Shown piece by piece: positions 8,568 through 14,461 of a stretch of 29,263 nt of DNA. The position numbers and the translations under genes are program-made. Position 1 is the first letter of the stretch, and the number at the start of each line of letters is the position of its first letter. The notes beneath the pieces are model-generated. The model did not search any database. It was not told where the DNA came from and saw only the letters and a list, made by a program, of their open reading frames with translations. The DNA lies in the NCBI GenBank assembly GCA_036822015.1, contig DAISIL010000042.1, positions 1 to 29,263 of the forward strand, given 5' to 3'. Origin of the DNA: DAISIL01 sp036822015. Its GTDB lineage: Bacteria > Bacteroidota > Bacteroidia > Cytophagales > Bernardetiaceae.

Positions 8568-10016
8568 TTATATTTCACTGGCTATTTGTGCAATCGTAGC
8601 CACCAAAATGTCTTCCAGATGCAAACGTATGTTTTTCTCTTTTGATGAAATGTCATCTTTGATGGAAATTACATGTGGTTTTATGCCAAGTGGTATGGCT
8701 GTGTTGATCTGCTCATTGCCCTTGTATTCCAAAAACGCACCAATAGCCATCACACTGTCCTCATAACCGAAGTGATGTAAAGTAATGCCTAGCTGGTATT
8801 TTTTTCCTTCAAAATCAATCCCAAACGTGAAATACGATCTAGGCAGTATCCTATTAAAGTAGTAGTTGTGCTTTTGGGCATAGCTTACGATCTGTTGGTT
8901 GTAGTAATGCTGTTTTGTCGAGTCGTCGGGTCTGCCACTTCCAATGTAGAAATAAGCGCTGTTATTCAATTCTGTTTCAAGTTTTTCCTTGTACGCATTG
9001 AGAAATTGATGGCAATAATCAAATACTTTTAAGCGGTTTTTGGCAAGCGTTTCTTCGTACTGTTCTTGTTGCTCTTGTTGCTTTTGTAAGATTTTTTGTT
9101 TGAAGATGCGGGTTACTTCGCTCAAAGATGTATGGCTTACCTCTTTTATGTTGAGGGCTTCCTCGATGTTGCGTTTTTGTATTTCTGCAAAGTAAGTAAC
9201 CAATTTTTGAGGCTGTCCCTTATCTGCTTCTTCCAATGCTTGAATGTACTTAGCTTTGGCTTCCTCCCTCAAAACTGTGATCGGGAAAAAGTTATTTTTA
9301 ATCAAAATCAAACTGGCAATGAGCCTAACCACCCTGCCATTTCCGTCCTGGAATGGGTGTATTGTGGTGAATGCGTGATGTACCCAGGTGGCTACCAGGA
9401 GTGGATTTACTTTTTCTTGGGTAAGTTCATCATAAATTTTGATTAGCTGATCCATTTCGGCATTCACTTGTTCAGGCGGGCAGTACAAAACTGTTGTTTC
9501 ATCTTCTCGGGTGGGGTTGTTTTCACGTTCCTTAAACTTACCTTTGATGAGCAGAATTTCGGCTTTTTTCCCAAATTGGTCTCTACCCTCGGTAGCCTTC
9601 TGGTGTCCTGTCGTTAATTGATGTAACTCACAGATAAATCCCTTTGTCAGTGGTCTGTCTTCTTTGACGATATCAAAAATGAAATCAACGGCATTCAAAT
9701 GGTCTTGTAAGTGATTAAATAGCGTTTGCTTGGGTAGGTTGGTATCTCCATGGCTTACAAAGGCGGATACAAAACCTTCCTTGATGAGTGTTTCTGTAAC
9801 GCCTTTATCAATGTCATACATTTGTTCAATAATACCTGTTTCGATGGCGTGCCGTCTTTTGAGTCGGTTGAGAAACGCTTCGTATTCCTTTGAGTTGGCT
9901 TGCAAAACCTCCCTACGCGCCAACCAGGACGGGGCAATATCATCCAATAAGGAGGTATCGCAGTTCCTCCAGCTATCAGAAAACGAAATATGATTCCACA
10001 GTCTATGTACTGCCAT
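8568..10016 (-). CDS. Fic family protein (probable AMP transferase)
   Basis: A 482-residue Fic protein. Such enzymes usually transfer AMP or another nucleoside phosphate to a hydroxyl of a target protein. The catalytic motif is intact: HPFQDGNGRVVR with His220, Asp224 and the anion-binding GNGR. An N-terminal segment, TGIIEQ (Thr60-Glu64), is in the place where class II Fic proteins have the inhibitory (S/T)xxxE(G/N) helix; here the last position is Gln. The last 170 residues contain a coiled-coil-like Gln/Glu stretch and an unrecognised domain. The ATG at 10016 was chosen because the longer ORF (10070) runs through the terminator of the upstream gene and the promoter. Codon use looks more AT-rich than its neighbours, so recent acquisition is possible. 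The target is unknown. Confidence 0.88.
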   Translation of the reverse strand: MAVHRLWNHISFSDSWRNCDTSLLDDIAPSWLARREVLQANSKEYEAFLNRLKRRHAIETGIIEQMYDIDKGVTETLIKEGFVSAFVSHGDTNLPKQTLFNHLQDHLNAVDFIFDIVKEDRPLTKGFICELHQLTTGHQKATEGRDQFGKKAEILLIKGKFKERENNPTREDETTVLYCPPEQVNAEMDQLIKIYDELTQEKVNPLLVATWVHHAFTTIHPFQDGNGRVVRLIASLILIKNNFFPITVLREEAKAKYIQALEEADKGQPQKLVTYFAEIQKRNIEEALNIKEVSHTSLSEVTRIFKQKILQKQQEQQEQYEETLAKNRLKVFDYCHQFLNAYKEKLETELNNSAYFYIGSGRPDDSTKQHYYNQQIVSYAQKHNYYFNRILPRSYFTFGIDFEGKKYQLGITLHHFGYEDSVMAIGAFLEYKGNEQINTAIPLGIKPHVISIKDDISSKEKNIRLHLEDILVATIAQIASEI

Positions 10017-10037
10017 TTTAGTAGCTTTTTTAGTTCG

Positions 10038-10071
10038 CAAATATAAAGATACAAAAAAAGCAAGTCTCAAA
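10038..10071 (-). promoter_or_regulatory. Candidate promoter for the Fic gene
   Basis: On the minus strand TATATTTG (10045-10038) is a perfect -7 element. TTTG (10071-10068) lies 22 bases upstream, slightly longer than the usual spacing, and falls inside the loop and stem of the preceding terminator. Transcription would start near 10031, about 15 bases before the ATG at 10016. Confidence 0.45.
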
Positions 10072-10087
10072 AATGAGACTTGCTTTT
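10053..10087 (-). terminator. Rho-independent terminator of the TonB receptor gene
   Basis: A perfect 14-bp inverted repeat (10056-10069 with 10074-10087) encloses a four-base loop. On the minus strand it is followed by an uninterrupted run of T. It begins six bases after the stop of the TonB-dependent receptor gene. Confidence 0.85.
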
Positions 10088-10093
10088 GCGCCC

Positions 10094-12301
10094 TCAGATG
10101 GAGAATCGCGCACCGGCGTAGAGCATCCGTCCCATGATGGGCGCGTAGATCAGTCCGGCTTCAAAGCGCGCCCCGAAGGGATCCTGGGCATCCAGGACGG
10201 GGGTAGGCTGGTGGTAGTTGAGTAGGTTTTCACCTCCCAAATAGACATCCCATCGGTCGTCGAAGCGTCGGGTGATCTGCCCGTTGAAGAGTGAGTAGGC
10301 TGGAGACCAGGCCGGGAGCCGCCCGTAGGTATCGGGGATGCGCTGCTGTCCGATCCATTGCCAGGTCAGGTCGAATTTCCAGTTTTCGTTGGCGGTCTGA
10401 TAGGCTAGGTTAGCAAACCAGCGGTGCTTAGCCGTAAAAGGCACGGCCCGCAAAGCCCCCGCAATCTGCGCCCGAAGGTCGTAGTACTTGTAAGCGGCCG
10501 TGAGGTCTAGGCGGGGCAGGACTTCGTACTCGGCTTGTACCTGTAGGCTGTGGGCATAGGACTGCCCGTCGAGGTTTTGGAAGCGCACCAGATCGGGGCT
10601 GCTATCGAGGTCGGTGATGATTTGGTTCTCAAATCGGGTGTAGTAGTAGTCCAGGGTGATTTGTCCGGCACGCGGGGCAATATCTCCCACAAAAAACCGC
10701 TGCGCAAAACTCCCGCCCATATTCCAGGCGATCTCGGGTTGTAAGTCCTTGTCCCAAAGGATTGTTCGGCTATTTTGGAGGAACGAAAGCTGCTCCGGAA
10801 TGGGGTTGGCATAACGCAAGCCACGTCCGGCAGAGGCGCGCCAGATTTGGTTGGTGGTGGCCTGGTACATCAGGTGCAGGCGGGGGGTCAGGAAAAGCCC
10901 GTGTAGGTTGTGGGCATCCAGGCGCAGGCCACTAACGGCGGTGAACTTAGAGTTGAGCTTGAGGGTGTGTTCGGCGAAGATGCCCGGCACGATTTCTTGG
11001 CGCGTTCGGCGGTCGTTGGATAGCTCCTGGGTGTAGTCATCGAAGAGAAAACTAGCTCCGGCACGGATGCCGTGTCGGTGTCCGTCCAGGCGTGTAACGT
11101 AACCTTGTTTGGTTTGGAAGATGGCGTTGAGTGAAACAAAATTTTGTGTCGCCGTGAAGTCGCGGAGACCCCAGTACGTTTCCTGATCGTGTCGGGCGGC
11201 CGCAAACTGAATCCCGAGGCTCTGATCGTCGTTTTGTGCGGAAAGAAAACCGAGCTTACCAAAGACCTCCGTGCGGGTGTTTTGGCTCCGAAAGCCAAAG
11301 GGAGCCTCTGCGTGCCTTACCTGATGGCGGGCAAAGCGATTTTCTCCGCCGAGGCGGTCGTCGTAGAGTGCCTTGATGCCGATCTGAAAACGGAGGTTGT
11401 TGTGTTGGTATCTCCAACGGTGCAAGAGGTTGAGTTGTCGCCCTTCGGGAATATCTCGGAAGCCATCGCCGTTGTTATCGACGGCGTTTTCGAGTGCGCT
11501 GGCGTGTAGGAGCAGTGCCGTAGCCCATCGGTCGGAGACCTCTTGCGTGGCATGGGCGTTGAGTTCGAGGCGGCCGGCGGCATTGGTGTAGAGGTTCACA
11601 AAACGCGCTTTGCCCTCGGGTTTGATGAGTTCGACGTTGATTTGTCCGGTCATGGATTCGTAGCCATTCACAACAGACCCCGCACCTTTGTTTACGTCGA
11701 TGGACGTAATCCAGGTACCCGGCACAAAACTTAGCCCCGTCCTGACGGCCAGCCCACGCACGGCGGGCATACTTTCGGTCATGATCTGGCTATAAATGCC
11801 ATCTAAGCCTAGCATCTGGATTTTTTTGCTGCCCGAGATGGCATCCGTGTAGGCGACATCAACGGAGGCATTGGTCTCAAAGCTCTCCGAGAGGTTACAG
11901 CAGGCGGCCTTGCGCAAGTCGCCCAGGCTGATGTACTCCCCGTGCATGACTTCGGTGTTCATGGCATTCTCGCCTCGGATAACGACCTCCTCCAGTGCCA
12001 GGGGCTGCATCACGATACGGAGCGGTTCCCCACCCATGGAGGCACGCAGGACTTGATCCTGATAGCCCACAAAACTAACCAGCAGGGTGTCTGTCCCCAG
12101 GGATGCGCTGTGCGCCAAACTAAACTTGCCCTGATCGTTGGTTACCGTCCCGATAGGTGTGCGCAACCAACTGACGCTAGCAAAGGTAAGCGGCGTGCGG
12201 CCGTCCTGGTCAAATACCTGTCCCGAAATCTGATGTTGGACCCAAAGTACAGGCATAGTAGCCCACAGCAAAAGTGCTGAAAGTGAAATTCTTAAAAGCA
12301 T
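10094..12301 (-). CDS. TonB-dependent receptor with Cys-Cys plug motif, probable metal or metal-complex uptake
   Basis: Outer-membrane active transporter of 735 residues from the ATG at 12301, which begins a clear signal peptide (MLLRISLSALLLWATMPVLW); the ORF is open to 12382 but that part is unlike a leader. A carboxypeptidase-regulatory-like domain follows (ISGQVFDQDGRTPLTFASV). Then comes the plug, with the motif RKAACCNLSESFETN and a TonB-box-like region, and a long beta-barrel ending in an aromatic-rich strand and a C-terminal Ile. The AACCNLSESF plug signature belongs to a Bacteroidota receptor group often encoded with heavy-metal-associated proteins; this is from memory. A Cys-rich secreted peptide is encoded directly upstream, which fits copper or another soft metal. 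The substrate itself is not proven. A good terminator follows the stop. Confidence 0.9.
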   Translation of the reverse strand: MLLRISLSALLLWATMPVLWVQHQISGQVFDQDGRTPLTFASVSWLRTPIGTVTNDQGKFSLAHSASLGTDTLLVSFVGYQDQVLRASMGGEPLRIVMQPLALEEVVIRGENAMNTEVMHGEYISLGDLRKAACCNLSESFETNASVDVAYTDAISGSKKIQMLGLDGIYSQIMTESMPAVRGLAVRTGLSFVPGTWITSIDVNKGAGSVVNGYESMTGQINVELIKPEGKARFVNLYTNAAGRLELNAHATQEVSDRWATALLLHASALENAVDNNGDGFRDIPEGRQLNLLHRWRYQHNNLRFQIGIKALYDDRLGGENRFARHQVRHAEAPFGFRSQNTRTEVFGKLGFLSAQNDDQSLGIQFAAARHDQETYWGLRDFTATQNFVSLNAIFQTKQGYVTRLDGHRHGIRAGASFLFDDYTQELSNDRRTRQEIVPGIFAEHTLKLNSKFTAVSGLRLDAHNLHGLFLTPRLHLMYQATTNQIWRASAGRGLRYANPIPEQLSFLQNSRTILWDKDLQPEIAWNMGGSFAQRFFVGDIAPRAGQITLDYYYTRFENQIITDLDSSPDLVRFQNLDGQSYAHSLQVQAEYEVLPRLDLTAAYKYYDLRAQIAGALRAVPFTAKHRWFANLAYQTANENWKFDLTWQWIGQQRIPDTYGRLPAWSPAYSLFNGQITRRFDDRWDVYLGGENLLNYHQPTPVLDAQDPFGARFEAGLIYAPIMGRMLYAGARFSI

Positions 12302-12334
12302 GATTTTCTTAGTGTTTGTGATTCCAAAAAAAGT

Positions 12335-12360
12335 GAAAGAAATAACCTTGAATTTCTTTC
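12335..12360 (-). other. Weak hairpin with T-run between the Cys-rich peptide gene and the TonB receptor gene
   Basis: A 9-bp inverted repeat (12335-12343 with 12352-12360) with an 8-base loop, followed on the minus strand by AC and seven T. The stem has only two G-C pairs. It could partially end or slow transcription between the two genes, or be chance in AT-rich DNA. Confidence 0.3.
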
Positions 12361-12366
12361 CGAGGA

Positions 12367-12762
12367 TCACAAACGCCAACACTGCACCCGAGCCAAGACC
12401 TGGCTTACCGATCGGGCCAGAAAATCTTTGGGGGGAGGAAAAAAGGGCGCATCAAGAGGTGCCGCATCACCAAAAAGCCAGGGGCGCACCCTAAGCCAGA
12501 CCCGCAAAAGCGGCATCGGATCGGATACAAAAGCCGGTATTTCTAGGCTAGGCAGTGCGAAAAAAACCGCCTCGACGGGCATCTGGTGATAATCAACCTT
12601 GATGGCGCAGCAGTCGGGTAGCTTACCGTCCTGCTCAACGGGACAACAAGCCTTCGCTCCACCTTCGCAGCAAAACGGCGGTATCTCCTCGGCATAGCCC
12701 CACGAGGAGACCATCATCAGGAACGCCAGCAATAAAGCGATATAGGAACGCAACTTATTCAT
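12367..12762 (-). CDS. Small secreted Cys-rich protein resembling the HYC_CC_PP family
   Basis: A 131-residue protein with a signal peptide (about residues 1-24, ending SSWGYA), then three Cys-Cys pairs within about 25 residues (FCCEGGAKACCPV, LPDCC), a His-containing segment and a proline motif (FFPPPKDF) near the C-terminus. Small proteins with paired Cys and a late PP motif are known in Bacteroidota as the HYC_CC_PP group; the N-terminal HYC part is not evident here, so the match is partial. Paired cysteines suggest soft-metal binding or disulphides in the periplasm, as inference. It lies 65 bp upstream of the TonB receptor gene in the same direction, and the two are probably co-expressed. 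The ATG at 12762 gives a complete signal peptide. Confidence 0.65.
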   Translation of the reverse strand: MNKLRSYIALLLAFLMMVSSWGYAEEIPPFCCEGGAKACCPVEQDGKLPDCCAIKVDYHQMPVEAVFFALPSLEIPAFVSDPMPLLRVWLRVRPWLFGDAAPLDAPFFPPPKDFLARSVSQVLARVQCWRL

Positions 12763-12955
12763 CCAAACTAAGAAACAACAAACCGATCAAGCAAGCAAAT
12801 TTGAGCTACGCTTTAACAATGTCTTAGCAAGATTCCTCGACGCTTACACACGCAAACCCGACGCTTAGACATCCAGCACCTACACTCAAGAGAAACGGGG
12901 TTTTCGGTAAGATAATTTTTTTTGTTTTGTCCTTATTCATCAACCAAAAAATTCT
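12763..12955. other. Divergent intergenic region with a repeated ACGCTT motif
   Basis: This stretch lies between the start of the Cys-rich peptide gene (minus) and the FG-GAP region (plus). ACGCTT occurs three times in the same direction, at 12808, 12840 and 12861. The last two are part of a 9-base repeat CGACGCTTA (12838-12846 and 12859-12867). Spacings of 32 and 21 bases are close to three and two DNA turns, so a regulator could contact them on one face. I see no confident promoter pair here. No gene is visible in this interval. Confidence 0.3.
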
Positions 12956-13084
12956 GTGTTCAAATCATTTGTCTTTTCATGTTTTCTGTTGGGCGTGTCG
13001 TTTATCGCTTCGGCTCAAGGTTATGAATACGGATTGTACACAGGAGTTTTCTCTTTAAAAACCACTTTATCTCAACCGAAATGA
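12956..13084 (+). CDS. Possible short secreted peptide or gene remnant, GTG start
   Basis: A 42-codon frame from GTG at 12956 to TGA at 13082-13084. The first 20 or so residues form a convincing signal peptide (VFKSFVFSCFLLGVSFIASA, then Q). The remaining 22 residues are GYEYGLYTGVFSLKTTLSQPK-like with no recognisable domain. There is no ATG in the frame, and the next upstream stop is at 12908-12910. The 15 bases 12936-12950 also occur at 14442-14456, at the same distance from the ATG of the intact FG-GAP gene, so this may be the front of a former paralogue. Its stop overlaps the ATG at 13081 as ATGA. It is either a real small secreted peptide or a remnant left by deletion. Confidence is moderate to low. 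Confidence 0.4.
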   Translation: MFKSFVFSCFLLGVSFIASAQGYEYGLYTGVFSLKTTLSQPK

Positions 13085-13134
13085 AACACCTTCACATCTC
13101 TCGCTCGAAATGAAACACCTTCACATCTCTCGCT
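13077..13134 (+). repeat. Perfect 29-bp tandem duplication spanning a start codon
   Basis: Bases 13077-13105 are repeated exactly at 13106-13134. Each copy carries an ATGA. The first ATG (13081) opens a ten-residue frame (MKHLHISRSK) that stops at TGA 13111-13113, which overlaps the ATG of the second copy (13110). Since 29 is not a multiple of three, the copies are in different frames. The exactness of the repeat points to a recent event. Confidence 0.9.
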
Positions 13135-13439
13135 CCTCCGCGCTCAAGATCTGGCTCCTGCTTTTGGGGCTAAGTATTTCGATGGCTGCTGTGCAGGGCC
13201 AAGAACCCGCCTTGCTGGCCAGCCACAAGACCCAAAACCAGTCACTCCAACCCGGAGAAGTGCCGGACGGAGTTAGTGCTGATGACTGGGCCTCCATCCA
13301 GCAGCAAATCCAGATGCGCAAGTACAAAGCCTACCCACGCACAGAAGGCGGCTACGCTTCGGCTAACCCCGCACATGGCTTACAGATCACCTATGCCCAG
13401 GACGGCAGCACCGTACTCACACCCCGCAACCGCGAGTAA
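13110..13439 (+). CDS. N-terminal fragment of a disrupted FG-GAP/Calx-beta surface protein
   Basis: A 109-residue frame with a Sec signal peptide (MKHLHISRSSALKIWLLLLG to about SMAAVQG), followed by the start of an N-terminal domain that I know from larger FG-GAP surface proteins (ADDWASIQQQIQ, NPAHGLQITY, GSTVLTP). It ends at TAA 13437-13439. The next frame, 13458-14390, is in the same register and continues the same domain, and the codons between them (TSYQIA) read smoothly on. The pair is best seen as one gene with an in-frame nonsense codon. If translated as it stands, the product would be a secreted stump of about 80 residues. The start lies in the second copy of a 29-bp duplication; an ATG in the first copy opens only a ten-residue frame. 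Confidence 0.65.
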   Translation: MKHLHISRSSALKIWLLLLGLSISMAAVQGQEPALLASHKTQNQSLQPGEVPDGVSADDWASIQQQIQMRKYKAYPRTEGGYASANPAHGLQITYAQDGSTVLTPRNRE

Positions 13440-14390
13440 ACCAGCTACCAGATAGCGATGCGCTTAGCAGGCATCGGCTACCATGAACTTACGCCACTGG
13501 ATGTACCCCAGTCCCTCGAACAAGAAGACTTAGGTAGTACCCGAGGCAGCCAGGTGAGCTACCAATGGAGCCAGAACCTCCGCGAATGGTGGGTAAACGA
13601 AGAAGCCGGATTAGAGCAGTGGTTTGCTTTGCAAGAAGCCCCGGCAGGCCGCATCCCTGATGCACCTTTGCACTTGCGCATGACCCTGGAAACGGACATG
13701 CAAGTAGCCCAACAAAGCAACCGTCTTACCCTAACCAAAGGCAAGACCACACTCCACTACGACAAACTCAAGGTATGGGATGCCACCGGCAAGGAACTCG
13801 AAGCCACGATGCACTACGCTGCCGGAAATCTTGATTTTTACATCACCGATGCCAATGCTACCTATCCCTTGCTCATTGACCCCACCTGGACACAAGAAGC
13901 CTACCTGAAAGCCTCCAATACGGGAGAAGGGCACAATTTTGGACGGTCTGTTGCCATTTCGGGAGAGCGCATCCTCATAGGGGCTATAAATGAAGGCAGC
14001 AACGCAACGGGCATAGATGGCGACCAAGCAAATAACAGTGCCATCAATGCCGGCGCGGCTTATGTTTTTGCGCTTCCTGCTCCTCCCCCGAGTATCAGCG
14101 TAGCCGTAGCACCCGCCACCACAGCCGAAGACGACGCAGCGGAGCTGGTCTTCACCTTCACGGCTTCTGCTGCCCCAAGCTCGGATATTATCGTGAACTT
14201 CTCCGTCTCGGGTACGGCTACCTTCAACGACGACTACTTGTATTTGCGCGGTGCCGAGACCTTCAACGGCAGTGCAGGGACGGTCAAGATTCCCGCTGGG
14301 CAGACCTCGGCTAGTGTCGTCTTGCAGGTACGCGCCGATGCCGACGTAGAACCCGACGAAACGCTCACCCTCACGGTGGAAAATCCTTAA
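13440..14390 (+). pseudogene. C-terminal part of the disrupted FG-GAP/Calx-beta gene
   Basis: This continues the frame of the fragment at 13110-13439 after its TAA; the first internal ATG is at 13458. It encodes the rest of the N-terminal domain (SYQWSQNLREWWVNEEAGLEQWF, YDKLKVWDATGKEL, YPLLIDPTWTQEAYLKAS in short pieces). Then comes a single FG-GAP blade (FGRSVAISGERILIGA to NAGAAYVF) and a Calx-beta domain (from about 14090) ending in TVENP. A propeller needs several blades, and related proteins have many, so blades have probably been lost. There is no signal peptide on this part, so from 13458 it could not be exported. The last 142 bases are identical to those of the downstream paralogue. 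No type IX secretion C-terminal domain is seen. Confidence 0.65.
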
Positions 14391-14391
14391 A
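14250..14391 (+). repeat. 142-bp 3' end identical to 16331-16472
   Basis: The end of the Calx-beta domain, including the TAA stop, is identical base for base to the end of the next gene at an offset of 2081. Just upstream (before 14250) the two copies differ at several positions, then match again over the segment encoding FSVSGTATFNDDY. Confidence 0.9.
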
Positions 14392-14400
14392 GGTTATGTA

Positions 14401-14441
14401 GTGCCTCAGCTGCTGTGCGGCTGGGGTACTTTCTTTTTATT
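14401..14441 (+). terminator. Probable terminator after the disrupted FG-GAP gene
   Basis: A 10-bp stem with two G-T pairs (14401-14410 with 14420-14429) and a nine-base loop is followed by a T-rich run. Its loop and right arm resemble the terminator of the downstream paralogue (shared GCTGCTxTGCGG pattern), so it was probably duplicated together with the gene. Confidence 0.6.
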
Positions 14442-14461
14442 TTCATCAACCAAAAATCGTT

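Noticed and set aside
12763..12830. Promoter for the Cys-rich peptide gene on the minus strand
   Set aside because: The best candidate (CTTG, 20 bases, TTAGTTTG) has a mismatch and would start transcription within the coding sequence.
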